A DNA stretch of 64,000 nucleotides, from positions 8,358,557-8,422,556 of the forward strand of contig CM030931.1 in the NCBI GenBank assembly GCA_018136815.1. Direction: 5' to 3'. This DNA comes from Isochrysis galbana. Its lineage: Eukaryota; Haptophyta; Isochrysidales; Isochrysidaceae. This document shows, in pieces, positions 45,101 through 54,701 of the stretch; the first letter of the stretch is position 1; every line of letters begins with the position of its first letter. The notes under the pieces are model-generated. The model was given only the letters and a program-made list of their open reading frames with translations, was not told the origin of the DNA and made no database searches. A program made the translations under genes and the position numbers.

Positions 45101-45840
45101 GAGGGAGGACATGTCTTGAGGCGGCGTCGCTGCCCATGCCTAGCGCAAGGGTATAGCGCCCCCACTCAGCAGACATCTCTCCTTCCCCACAGCTCCTCTC
45201 TGAGGAGTTGCTCCTCTCCCTCCCATTAGGCCCCCTTGCCTGCGAGACCAGAACAGGATCCTGGCGTAGGGGGCTGTCTGAGTGTGGAGGGAGGGGCGCT
45301 CTGGCTAGCGCAGGTAGAAAGCTAGTGAAGAGCTGGGTGGCATAAGGGGGGAAGGGTGCTTGCACTTGCCGCGGCAGGGTGTCTTGTCTTGAGTGAGCGC
45401 TAGTCCCGTTCCTTTGCCGCGCCGCGACCCATAAAAATTTGTTAAAAATTTAAAAAAATTTACGGTGAATACGTATTTGTATTATTTCCCACATCTAGCA
45501 TCTAGATCTAGCCCCCCCCCCCCCCTTTTCCTTTTTTGAGAACCCGTTGGCACCATCACAATCCCCCTAATCCTAATCCTAATAATAGATAATAGGGCGT
45601 CAACAGCGCCCGGACGTCCGGGCTCTGTTGATGTTGAGGCAGGGTGCTGTTAGGACCCGATTGAGGCCTGCAAACGACCGCCAGATAGAGTGAATAATAC
45701 ACTAGCACTAGGATCGGATTCTACGATTTTACTGCCTACCCGGTCTCACAGCAAACGAGATCATGAGATCATCATCTCCTCTCGGCCCCCCTTGCTCCTC
45801 CCTCAGGCTCAGCAGCTCTTCCACCTGGAAAGGCGCGGCG
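45101..45840. other. Spacer, partly AT-rich
   Basis: 45430-45490 is AT-rich with runs of A, and a poly-C run lies at 45513-45526. No gene. Confidence 0.4.
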
Positions 45841-45922
45841 CCCCCTCTTCCTCTCCCTGCCCCCCCCCCCCGCCCCCCCCCCCTTCCCCCCCCCCCTCCC
45901 CCCGGCCGCCGCCTCGTCAACC

Positions 45923-45955
<33 letters not shown>

Positions 45956-46186
45956 CTGGGGCTGGGGCTGGGGGGGGGGGGGGACGCGCCCTCTCTTATC
46001 TCCCCGGGGGCGGGGCGCCCGGCGGGGGAAGGGGCGGGGGGGGCGGGGGGGGGGCGGGGGCGGGGGGGGGGGGGGCGAAAGACGGCCGGGAAAGGTTGGG
46101 GGGGGGGGGGGACAACACAGTCGACAGAGGACGGGCAGGCGAGACTCGGCCGAGCGGCGGGGCCGCGAGGGGCACGCCCGCCGCCA
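45841..46186 (+). promoter_or_regulatory. Poly-C then poly-G leader of the K+ channel gene
   Basis: C-dominated to about 45905, then G-dominated from 45930 to 46112 with many G runs of 5-20. On the transcript strand this could form G-quadruplexes or pair C runs with G runs just before the ATG at 46187. The frame upstream of the ATG is open but encodes only poly-Gly. Runs of this length are error-prone in sequencing. Confidence 0.45.
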
Positions 46187-48727
46187 ATGCGGCTCTACCG
46201 GCTCTGGCTGTACCGGCGCGGGCCGCGTGCCTCGACCATCTCGTCGGGCGATAGGCTCGTCGACGAACAGACACCCCCCGGCTGGTTCATCATCAATCAC
46301 AAGTCACTCTTCTACACCGTCTGGTGGCATCTGATGCTGCTCTTAGCATTTCTCACAGTCATCTTGCTCCCTCTCTACCTCTCCTTCTTTCGGGACGAGG
46401 AGCTCGGCACCTTCCTCTGGGTGGTCGACGCGCTCTTCGTCCTTGATGTCGCCATCTCCTTCCGCTGCACCTACACCGATCCAATCACCACTGAACTTGT
46501 GGACAATGGGCAGCTCATCGCTCTCAACTACCTGCATGGTCACTTTCTTGCCGACCTCCTTGCCGTTCTCCCTCTGGATCGCCTGGCCACGATGTCCGTA
46601 GGGGACACGGCTGAGTATGATCCCAGATCGCTCGCGCTGCTTGGGTACCTCAAGTTCCTTCGGATGCGTCGAGTAATCACCTTCTTCTCACGACTTGAGC
46701 TCAATGAGAAGCTCTCATACGGCGCAACCTGCATCGTGAAATTCCTTTTAGTGCTGCTCATGAATGCGCACACGGGTGGCTGTTCCATGCTCTTCCTAGC
46801 CAGCCTACGCGAGTACAGCAGCGCAAGCTGGATCGACAACCCCGACTTTACCGAGGAGACCGTGGCACAACAGTACGCTCTGGCCTTCTATTGGGCGGTG
46901 ACGTCCCTCACGACTGTTGGTTATGGTGACTTTTCCCCCACAAGTATAGAGGAGCGGCTCTTTGGGTCTTGCTACATGCTTATCAATCTGGCAATCACGG
47001 CGTGGATCATTGGAACCGTCACACTATTGGCAACCAAGGGTGAGGAGGACCGGGCATTCTACCGGCGAGAGCTGAACTCCTTGTACCTATACGCTCGTGC
47101 GAATGATCTGCCACCGAAACTTACCCAGAGCATGAAGGGGTACATAAACATGCAGCACGTTTCGAGCTACGTCAACTCATCTGATTTTGAGCTCAAGTTG
47201 CCGTCGTTCCTTTCCGCCAAAGCACGCAATCTCCGCCACAAACCTGTGCTATCCCGCGTTCCCCTGCTCGCTGACACTGATGACGCTCTTGGCTCGATAA
47301 GATCAGAGGCTAGCAGCTTTGGGCTGAATGGCTCCGATGACCTCATCCTCAACAGGTTCCTGACCTCCCTCACAGCACGGATGCAAGAGGTAGTCCTTAT
47401 GGATGGCGTCAGACTATTCGAACCGGGCGACATAGCACAGGAAGTGTGGGTCATCCTCAATGGTCACGCTGAAGTCGTGGTCCCATCTAGCAAAGGCGTC
47501 GAGGTTGTTGTTGAGACAGCAGACGTGGGCGGCGTGCTCGGGGCCGAATCATTCTTCTCGGGTCTAGACATGCCCTGGGCAGTGCGCATCGTTGGTGTGA
47601 CCCGCGCTCTCAAGCTGACCGAGTCCGACCGAGACACCCTTTTCGATGCATATCCCGACCAAGAGCGGCGTATTTTCACATCGCTAGTTCGAAGCATGGA
47701 ATCGCGAAAGCAGAAGATTACCACAATGCTCGCCACACGTGGGGCGCAGCTTGTCGCGAGCAAATTGCTTGGCGATCGTCATGATATTACAGAGGAAGCT
47801 TCCGTAGCAAATGTATCTGTGGAGCCCTCGAAACCTGTGTCGCCGCCAGGGTCCAGGACGCGGCTGAAGTCATTGATGGCAGTTGTGCAACTGGCGACCA
47901 AGGAGGAGGCCTTACGCAAGCGTAGCATGCTTTCGAATATGCTGGTGTTGAAAGCGGAGCGTAGTGCGATCGCCAAATACGCGGATCTATGCGATGCGTT
48001 AGCCAGTGCACTCAAGGCGCAGAAAGCCAAGCGCGAGCAGGCGCTGTCTGCAACGCTGTGCGACTTGGCATCCAAGAATCTCGTTACCGAACTCCGTCGC
48101 ATGCTCCGCACTGTCGACGCAAAGTCAGTGCCTGCAGACTACGATGGGCGTACTGCTCTGCACCTGGCTGCGGCGAATGGCAACCTAGAGGTGATCCAGT
48201 TCCTTGCTGACGAAGGATGCGATCTGGGGGCGGTGGATCGATTCGGGCGCACACCATTGTTTGAGGCCGCCCTCAACAAGCACGTCGAATGCATATCGCT
48301 TTTGAAGAATCTTGGCAGTGATTTGCACGTCCCACCTTCCACGGAGGCGTCGCTCCTATGCAGTGCGACGTCGTCTGGAGATGCATCATTGCTGAGGATG
48401 CTCCTTCTCGCCGGTGCCAACCCAGCTGCTTGCGACTACGACGGGCGAACGGCCATCCATCTAGCAGCGTGCTCAGGCTCCCAGTCGCTCTGCCAGCTCC
48501 TTCTTGATTACCTTGATACCGAAGACACCCCTATTCGATCAATGAAAGATCGCTGGGGCCACACGCCGATTGATGACGCGAAGCAGAGAGGATTCACAGA
48601 AATCGTGGAGATGTTGAAGAAGTCCGGCAAACCCCCCAGCATTGCCTCCTCCACTGGGTCGCGCTCCTTGTATGACGAGAATAGCAAAACTGCATCTGCA
48701 TTCATGATGATGGGAATGGGCTTGTAG
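46187..48727 (+). CDS. Voltage-gated K+ channel with cyclic-nucleotide-binding and ankyrin domains
   Basis: 846 residues from the ATG at 46187 (MRLYRLWLYRRGPRASTISS). Six-span channel: S1 FYTVWWHLMLLLAFLTVILL, S2 WVVDALFVLDVAISFRCTY, S4 region LKFLRMRRVITFFSRLE with few basic residues, pore helix YALAFYWAVTSLT and selectivity filter TVGYGD (residues 243-248), which marks K+ selectivity. S6 is MLINLAITAWIIGTVTLLAT, then a C-linker. A cyclic-nucleotide-binding fold starts near 395 (VVLMDGVRLFEPGDIAQEVW, GGVLGAESFFSGLDMPWAVR). A helical linker leads to about five ankyrin repeats from about 650 (DYDGRTALHLAAANGNLEVI, DRFGRTPLFEAALNKHVECI, DYDGRTAIHLAACSGSQSLC). This order is that of plant AKT/SKOR Shaker-like channels, which set K+ flux across the plasma membrane. 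The plant KHA domain is not obvious; the tail ends in a Met-rich stretch. Confidence 0.93.
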   Translation: MRLYRLWLYRRGPRASTISSGDRLVDEQTPPGWFIINHKSLFYTVWWHLMLLLAFLTVILLPLYLSFFRDEELGTFLWVVDALFVLDVAISFRCTYTDPITTELVDNGQLIALNYLHGHFLADLLAVLPLDRLATMSVGDTAEYDPRSLALLGYLKFLRMRRVITFFSRLELNEKLSYGATCIVKFLLVLLMNAHTGGCSMLFLASLREYSSASWIDNPDFTEETVAQQYALAFYWAVTSLTTVGYGDFSPTSIEERLFGSCYMLINLAITAWIIGTVTLLATKGEEDRAFYRRELNSLYLYARANDLPPKLTQSMKGYINMQHVSSYVNSSDFELKLPSFLSAKARNLRHKPVLSRVPLLADTDDALGSIRSEASSFGLNGSDDLILNRFLTSLTARMQEVVLMDGVRLFEPGDIAQEVWVILNGHAEVVVPSSKGVEVVVETADVGGVLGAESFFSGLDMPWAVRIVGVTRALKLTESDRDTLFDAYPDQERRIFTSLVRSMESRKQKITTMLATRGAQLVASKLLGDRHDITEEASVANVSVEPSKPVSPPGSRTRLKSLMAVVQLATKEEALRKRSMLSNMLVLKAERSAIAKYADLCDALASALKAQKAKREQALSATLCDLASKNLVTELRRMLRTVDAKSVPADYDGRTALHLAAANGNLEVIQFLADEGCDLGAVDRFGRTPLFEAALNKHVECISLLKNLGSDLHVPPSTEASLLCSATSSGDASLLRMLLLAGANPAACDYDGRTAIHLAACSGSQSLCQLLLDYLDTEDTPIRSMKDRWGHTPIDDAKQRGFTEIVEMLKKSGKPPSIASSTGSRSLYDENSKTASAFMMMGMGL

Positions 48728-49340
48728 ACCTTGCAATGATGAAAGAGGATCTTGCCTCCCTCCTCCTCCGCCCGCTGTCATGTTTCGTTCCCAGATAGCA
48801 TTGGCCAATGTTTTTTGGTCCCCACCCTCAACATTCATCATTCAATCTCAGCGCATACCTCCTACATCGCCTTACCCACTCTTCCCGCCTTCTCGAAGGC
48901 CACTGTTGCACCCGGTGCGTGCACGATGAGACGGGGGAGGGGGAGACGACCCGCGGTAGGGGAAGCGGACTGGTGTACACTATGCGGACAGGACGTGCGC
49001 AGAAGCCACGGAGCTAATGATTGCTGATCTAGAGAGCACATGTGGGAATTGTTCAGTTGATCATCCGTCGTTGTTGAAGGAACGTGTTTTCTTCATAGTA
49101 CTACCTCCCACTTTTGTATCTTTCGCCGTTTGCCGAATGCCGGTTTCATGTCTTGGCGCACTCTTTCCTTCCGGCTTCTACTCCGCTAATTTTCTGTTTA
49201 TGTGTGATATCACCACTTTCTTGAAGGAAGAAATAGCGAGCCGGAGCACGCCCTCCATCCAATCCGTAAAAAAAAATTCTTGAAGGTGTCCACTAAGCTA
49301 CTGTATACTCACACCCTCCCGTGTTTATGCCGACATCGCC
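48728..49340. other. 3' flank of the channel gene
   Basis: No supported gene. Confidence 0.4.
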
Positions 49341-49490
49341 TTTACCCCTACCGCTACTCTCCCTTCCCGGTCCCCCCCTCGTTCCTTTTTCTTCGATTCT
49401 GGGGGGTCGACCCGTGTACACTACTTCGAGCCTCGCGTTGGGGGGAGGGGTGGGGCAGGCCTTCTGCGTTGGTTTGCTTGGTGTCCGAGG
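49341..49490. repeat. Partial copy of the repeat-family body
   Basis: CCCTTCCCGGTCCCCCCCTC, TTCTTCGATTCTGGGG and GGTGGGGCAGGCCTTCTGC parallel 54470-54620 (TTTTTGATCCAGGGG, GTCGGGGCAGGCCTTTTG). It lacks the CTGAAGATTC start and the hairpin. Confidence 0.5.
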
Positions 49491-49836
49491 GCTGTGTTCC
49501 CCTCCGTGTGGGGGCCCGGCCTTTCGGCCTCCCCCAGCGGGTTATTCGGTTGGGGGCGCTATACCTTCCACGCCCGGTTTATCCTTGATCGTTCTGTTCG
49601 GTACTATTTGCTTGTCGGAATATATGTAGATGTAGGGCGGTCAAACAGGTTTTTTAATAGGGGTGAAAAATGACAATCTCACGGTTAAGGAAATTTCAGG
49701 ATTTTTTTCGGTAGAAAGTTCCCAATACACCCAACTAACACATATCCGGGCCCCATTGGGACCCAGACCTCCCCCTTGGGCCCCCACAACAAAACGTAAG
49801 CAAATATTGACGAAAGACGCTAAAGTCGGAAAGGGC

Positions 49837-50190
49837 TTAAAGAGCTCAACTTCAAATCGAAACCGGGCGCGGTGCATGCCCGTTTTCGACGATCCATCCA
49901 GATGGGGACCCCCGCCAGACACCAAATACCAAATACACTGGGGCCACTGGCCGGGCCAACGCCAATCGGGCAGGCCGCGCGCCGAAACCGAAACCTCGTC
50001 GAAATCAACCATCCGCAGAGCGTCCAACGTCTCCGAGTGAGGCCCGGAGAGCCCAACTTCGAACTGATTCCGGGCGCGCTGCGTGCGCGATTTCGACGAT
50101 CCATTCATGTGGGGGGGCCCGTCAGACACCAAATCCAAATACACAGGGGCCACCCTGACAGGCACGCCAATCGGGCGGGACGCGCCGTGG
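49837..50190. repeat. Two diverged tandem units of about 180 bp
   Basis: Unit one (about 49837-50030) and unit two (about 50040-50190) share TTCGACGATCCAT followed by GGGGG, CAGACACCAAAT, ATACAC(T/A)GGGGCCAC and GCCAATCGGGC. Minus-strand frames read a repeated LDGSSKTGMHRARFRFEVEL / MNGSSKSRTQRARNQFEVGL, so it was once conceivably coding, but no start or domain is evident. Confidence 0.7.
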
Positions 50191-50789
50191 CGCCCTTTGA
50201 ACGTTGACGTCTGACGTCGCCGAGGGAGCGCCGCCGCCGCCGCCGCCCCCACTTACTGGGCCGTCGCCGCCGCCGCTTTGGCCGATGCTTACCTGAGGCC
50301 TGGCAGCGGACTGTCAAAGCCCCCTGTCTCAGCTGCCCACCGGGGGTCGACGGACGCCGCGTCGGCTCCGCGGTCTACGGTCTACGGCTCTCCTTGACTT
50401 CGTGTCAAGTATTGCCAAGACCTTGGAGTGGGCCTTGGCTGCGCGAGCTCAGGTCGTTTGCCTTCATTTGGTACCCCTCGTTTCCAAATACGCGATGCGG
50501 GGCCACCACGAGGGAGTCCCAGTCCTAGGGGTGGGAGGGCGAGGGAGGGTGAAGGCGCGGGGGCGGCCCCAGTCTCGGCCGCGTCACAGGTACCCCTCCT
50601 CCTGCTCTCCCTCTTTGTCGACCCCACCTCTCCCTCCGCCCCCTCGACTCCGGAGTGCTCCTGGAATGTGATTCCCGCCCGAGGTCGTATGCCTTCGTTT
50701 GGTACCCCTCGTTTCCAAATACGCTCCCGGTACCAAAAAATCTTCTAGTATTTGAGTAAAGGCAGACACCCACCTCACAGTGCTCAACC
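50191..50789. repeat. Spacer with a 40-bp direct repeat
   Basis: TTTGGTACCCCTCGTTTCC followed by AAATACGC occurs at about 50466-50494 and again at 50698-50724, with similar sequence before each. A GCC/CGG-rich stretch is at 50224-50282. Confidence 0.7.
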
Positions 50790-51272
50790 ATGTCTACAAA
50801 TGGAAGGGCGCCTGCTGATATAGTACTGAAGCGATTGGAATGGATCAAAAAAAAGATGGACGAGAACTTTAAAAAATTCATCACACCTCTCTTTCCATAT
50901 GCCAATTCTAAAACTGCCATGCAGGTTATAGCGGAAGCATTGGACAGCATCAGTCCGCCGCCGCCGGTTGGGGGCTCCCTGGCCGACCTAAGTTTGTTGA
51001 CGTACACTGAAGAATGTCAGTTCTTATTCAATGTATTCAATTTCAAGCACAATACGAAAATTGAAGACACCTTACACACCATTTGCGAGATTGATAAACC
51101 ATGCACATCGGTTTATATTAGACACACTCTCTTGAGCAATAAATTCACTGAGAAAACAATCCTCGATATGAGTCGTGACGTTCTGCTGGGTACAATCAAA
51201 ACTTATGTCAATTTGGAATTAATTCCCCCGCACCAGCGTCGGCCGGTCGCGCGCAGCGAGTGCGGCGAGTAG
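50790..51272 (+). CDS. AT-rich gene of unknown function, probably 3'-truncated
   Basis: 160 residues from ATG 50790 (MSTNGRAPADIVLKRLEWIK). It is largely helical, with KKKMDENFKKFITPLFPYAN, LTYTEECQFLFNVFNFKHNT, SVYIRHTLLSNKFTEKTILD and MSRDVLLGTIKTYVNLELI. From 51226 the base composition changes abruptly from AT-rich to very GC-rich and the protein turns into PPHQRRPVARSECGE before a stop. I infer that the real C-terminus was lost and replaced by flanking sequence. The A/T-ending codons are unlike the window's host genes, which suggests a foreign (viral, organellar or other AT-rich) source. No family recognised. Confidence 0.4.
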   Translation: MSTNGRAPADIVLKRLEWIKKKMDENFKKFITPLFPYANSKTAMQVIAEALDSISPPPPVGGSLADLSLLTYTEECQFLFNVFNFKHNTKIEDTLHTICEIDKPCTSVYIRHTLLSNKFTEKTILDMSRDVLLGTIKTYVNLELIPPHQRRPVARSECGE

Positions 51273-51472
51273 CCGGTCCACGGCCGCGAAGGCGGCGGCG
51301 GGCACCGCGGCACCGCCGGCGCACCTCCGCCCGTCGCCGCCGCCTCCCCACGCAGTAGGCGGCCCACGTGCACAAGGAGTAGCACGGTCCCATCGTGCGC
51401 GGGCGCGCCGGCGCGCCGCCCGTGTAGCGGCAGCAGCGCAGCGCGCCCGGGACGGTGGTAGCGTTGAAGCCA
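51226..51472. other. Very GC-rich spacer
   Basis: Dense GCG/CGC with Arg/Ala-rich frames on both strands; no gene. Confidence 0.4.
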
Positions 51473-51840
51473 GGGGCGTGGCCGATTTCGGTGAGGTGCA
51501 CGCGGCCGGCTGCGCGGCTGCGGCGATTGGCGTAGCTGCAAGGGTGGCATTTGTGACTATGATGCTTGGTGTGCCACCCAGTATATCTGGATCAACACCA
51601 AAGCGCCGCCAGCGCGCTCGGTGCCGGCTCAAAATCGGGCACTCGCGCGTATCACGGCACCGGGACGGTAGCGTTGAAACCTGAAACCGGGGGCGTGGCC
51701 GATCTCGGTGCGGTGCACTTGGCCGGCTGCGGCGATTGGTGTAGCTGCAAGGGTGGCATTTGTGAATATGATGCTTGGTGGGCCACCCAGTATCAGTATA
51801 TCTGGATCAACACCAAAATGCCAGCAGCCCGCCCAGTCTT
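51473..51840. repeat. Tandem duplication, two units of about 150 bp
   Basis: Unit one starts near 51473 and unit two near 51697. Shared words: GGGGCGTGGCCGAT, TCGGTG(A/C)GGTGCAC, GCGGCGATTGG(C/T)GTAGCTG, CAAGGGTGGCATTTGTGA and ATCTGGATCAACACCAAA. Unit two reads GCGDWCSCKGGICEYDAWWA, and unit one has the same protein in another frame (CKGGICDYDAWCATQYIWIN), so a Cys-rich coding unit may have been duplicated before decay. Confidence 0.85.
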
Positions 51841-52573
51841 GGTGCAAAGTTGGGGCTTCTCGTCTCAAGTTTCAACAATTGTAGCGTTTCGAGTGGTTGT
51901 TAGTAGTGATGCTCGTGTACATATCGAAGTCAATCGCAATGCGTGTTGATGATCATCAAATGTGTAGAGAAGCACATTTCGTGGAGTTTGTGAGCTGGCA
52001 GAGCTCATGGCTCCGTCACTAGTTGTGCGTGCCTTGCATGAAGGGCATCGGTAAAAATATACCGGGGGGGGGCGAATACTTTTTAGCGCTTGGTCTTCGA
52101 AGACGGTCTTCATTCAGAGGCTTAAAATTGGCCATTTTTCGGAAATTTTGCCGGAGGACCCCCCCTTTTTTGCTGCTCTCTCATTCCAGAACCTATAGAA
52201 AGCTTATTTAGGCCTCCATTTGCCCATTACCGATTTTGCCCTCCGCACCCCCCTGCTAGTGAGTGACCGGGCTACTGACTCAAGCACAACGCACAACCCC
52301 GCTACCCGAAACCAGGACACGAAACCGGGACACACTAGACAACCACAACCGAAGACCCAAAAGGCCTGCCTAGACCTAGACGCCACACTCTGACTCTGAA
52401 CGAGGCCCATGGTAGATGGTGATGGTAGTATATACAGTATACAGTATATGGTAGTGCATCTGGGCCGGGCCCCAGAAACCGAAGAAAATGGAATGAATGG
52501 GGGGCAGGGAACGAGGAGGAGGAAAGGGAAGTAAGGGGGATGTCGATAGTGAGGTAGCGTGACCTGGAATGTA
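51841..52573. other. Intergenic, no supported gene
   Basis: Contains a TATACAGTATACAGTATATGG run at 52430-52451; nothing else recognised. Confidence 0.4.
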
Positions 52574-52598
52574 GTAGTTGTTAGGCCAGAATCTTCAG
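52574..52598 (-). repeat. CTGAAGATTC motif, copy at 52598
   Basis: On the minus strand CTGAAGATTCTGGCCTAACA then ACTACTAC, closely matching the copy at 25970 (CTGGGCTAACACCTACTACG). Downstream on that strand it continues CTTACTTCCCTTTCC, as the 30816 copy does. Confidence 0.75.
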
Positions 52599-52679
52599 AT
52601 GTATTTTTATGTCTTACTTGGCTAGTTGGCTAGGTGTAGGTGTGCTGGCGAACAAGATGCTCTACAAAAATCTATTTAA

Positions 52680-52814
52680 AGTCTCCCCCCCCTCCCCTCG
52701 AATCCTCTCTCCGTCTTTTTCCCTCCGACGTCGGCTCGCTCCTCCGCTCTAGGAGCTCGTCGCCTCAGCTCGCGCGCGCAGCCGCCCGCCTTCCCCTCCC
52801 CCCCCCCCCCCGCA
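52680..52814 (+). promoter_or_regulatory. Pyrimidine-rich leader of the tyrosyl-tRNA synthetase gene
   Basis: Three C/T-rich parts ending in a run of 12 C and GCA directly before the ATG at 52815. Same pattern as upstream of the 5-phosphatase, Sec14-like, coiled-coil and channel genes. Confidence 0.5.
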
Positions 52815-54236
52815 ATGCTCATGCTCACCATCGCGCTGACGTCGTTCGCGCATGGATCGCTGGCCCTTCGTGCGGCCGCGCGCCCTTGCAGGCCTTTCGT
52901 CACCCGCGCGGCGCGCGTGCTCTGCACCGCGGCCTCAGCCAGCAGCGACATCAACGAGGTTGTGGCGCAGGCTGAGCCGGACGAGCTGAAGTCGGAGTTT
53001 CTGCAGACGATGCGCTGGCGTGGCTTCATCCACCAGTCGACAGACCTAGCTGCCCTCGACGAGGCCATGACTGGGGGACGCGTCGTTGCCTATCTCGGCT
53101 TCGACGCGACAGCCAGCAGCTTGCATGTCGGCTCGCTGCTACAGATCATGCTTCTTCGGCACTTCCAGCGGTTGGGGCACAAGCCAATCGTGCTGGTTGG
53201 TGGCGGCACCACTAAAGTAGGAGATCCAACTGGGAAAGATGCATCGCGCCAGCTGCTCGACAGCGACACCATTAGTGCGAATATTGACGGCATCTCAAAG
53301 GTCTTCTCGAAGTTTCTGAAGTTCGGCGACGGGCCGACGGATGCGCTGATGGTCAATAATGATGACTGGCTGAGCCCACTTCAGTATCTCTCGTTTCTGC
53401 GCGACTACGGCCGTCACTTCACCATCAATCGAATGCTCAGCTTCGAATCTGTCAAGCAGCGTCTCGCACGTGAATCTCCGCTCTCCTTCCTCGAGTTCAA
53501 TTACATGATTCTCCAATCCTATGATTTCCTAGAGCTCAACAGGCGACATGGCGCAATCCTTCAGTTCGGAGGGTCAGACCAGTGGGGTAACATCATTTCA
53601 GGCGTCGAATTGGGTCGCCGCGTTGACGGCGTCCAGCTCTATGGCTTGACGGCGCCGCTGCTCACGACGGCGGATGGCAAGAAGATGGGCAAGACTGCAG
53701 ATGGTGCCGTCTGGCTAAATGCCGATTTGCTTTCCCCATATGAATATTGGCAGTTTTGGCGCAATACCGCGGACGCTGATGTGTCGAAGTTTCTTCGAAT
53801 TTTCACAGAATTGCCGCTCGAGCGCATTGAGGAGCTGGAGAAGCTCGAGGGCGCCAAGATCAATGATGCGAAGATCGTACTCGCTGATGAGGCCACCCGC
53901 ATGCTGCACGGTGATGACTCTCTCGCTCAGATCCGTGCAACGGCCGCAGCGCTGTTCAGCTCGGAAGGTGGCAGCACAGCCTCGTTGAGGCGCGTGATAC
54001 TGTCGCCATCAGAAGTGGAAGAGGGGGTCCCTGTCATTGACCTCTTCATCTCCCTCGAGCTCGGAAAGAGCAAAGGTGAGATAAAGCGGTTGATTGCCGG
54101 CGGTGGCGCCAAGATGAACGATGAGAAAATCAGCGACCCGGCCTTGAGTGTTTCTATGGAAAGCTTCGCCTCCGGCTCTGAGATCAAGCTTTCCGCCGGG
54201 AAGAAGAGGCACGGTATTGTCGAGTTGTCCAAATGA
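52815..54236 (+). CDS. Tyrosyl-tRNA synthetase, organellar (bacterial type)
   Basis: Charges tRNA-Tyr in the plastid and perhaps the mitochondrion. 473 residues, one exon. The leader MLMLTIALTSFAHGSLALRA is signal-peptide-like and is followed by Arg/Ala-rich transit-like sequence (ARPCRPFVTRAARVLCTAAS), so a complex plastid is the likely target. The bacterial TyrRS catalytic domain starts at about residue 66 (MRWRGFIHQSTDLAALDEAM): YLGFDATASSLHVGSLLQIM carries the HIGH-type motif HVGS, LQFGGSDQWGNIISGVEL is the tyrosine-binding GGSDQWGN signature, and TADGKKMGKTADGAVWL carries the KMSKS-type motif KMGKT. The C-terminal S4-like domain (SKGEIKRLIAGGGAKMNDEK) binds tRNA. All expected parts are present. 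An AATAAA lies at 54375 downstream. Confidence 0.96.
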   Translation: MLMLTIALTSFAHGSLALRAAARPCRPFVTRAARVLCTAASASSDINEVVAQAEPDELKSEFLQTMRWRGFIHQSTDLAALDEAMTGGRVVAYLGFDATASSLHVGSLLQIMLLRHFQRLGHKPIVLVGGGTTKVGDPTGKDASRQLLDSDTISANIDGISKVFSKFLKFGDGPTDALMVNNDDWLSPLQYLSFLRDYGRHFTINRMLSFESVKQRLARESPLSFLEFNYMILQSYDFLELNRRHGAILQFGGSDQWGNIISGVELGRRVDGVQLYGLTAPLLTTADGKKMGKTADGAVWLNADLLSPYEYWQFWRNTADADVSKFLRIFTELPLERIEELEKLEGAKINDAKIVLADEATRMLHGDDSLAQIRATAAALFSSEGGSTASLRRVILSPSEVEEGVPVIDLFISLELGKSKGEIKRLIAGGGAKMNDEKISDPALSVSMESFASGSEIKLSAGKKRHGIVELSK

Positions 54237-54387
54237 GAGACGTAGCGATAGTGTTTGCTGCCCAACACGCCTAGACTACCTGTACTCCTGTGTTGCAAGG
54301 TGGATGCGGTGCAGTGCGTTGGGCGTTGGACCGTATCCCACTTGCCACATGTAGTTGAAAAACGTAAGAGTAAGAATAAAGAACCCT

Positions 54388-54701
54388 CTGAAAATTCGGG
54401 GCTAACACCTAGGCCGGACACGGTATCATCTACCTCACAATTCCACCGCCCTTCAGCCTTCGACCATCCCCTCTCACCCGCCTCCCTTTCCCTCCGTTCT
54501 CTTTCCCACCCCCTCGCGCTTTCCTTTTTGATCCAGGGGCTAGGGGTGGGCCCAAGTGCTCTATCCACCTCGGGCCAGGATTCGGTGGTGGGTCGGGGCA
54601 GGCCTTTTGTATGTCATTTTGAAACAATTGCTTTAGCGATGGCTCTCGGCGCAGCCACGGCAACAACTATCGCGTCTATCGTTAAAGCACGATAGGCGGT
54701 C
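54388..54701 (+). repeat. CTGAAGATTC motif and leader of repeat-family copy 4
   Basis: CTGAAAATTCGGGGCTAACA, then CCTAGGCCGGACACGGTATC and ATCTACC, starts the unit right after AATAAA. About 150 bp of CT-rich sequence follow, then a stretch shared with 49341-49490 (TTTTTGATCCAGGGG, GTCGGGGCAGGCC), and the hairpin CTATCGTTAAAGCACGATAG at 54676-54695, six bases before the ATG at 54702. This is the only copy in the window with motif, leader, hairpin and ORF in order. Confidence 0.75.

Noticed and set aside
45923..46186. Upstream extension of the channel ORF
   Set aside because: Poly-Gly from a G-rich tract; the ATG at 46187 fits the start of the conserved protein.
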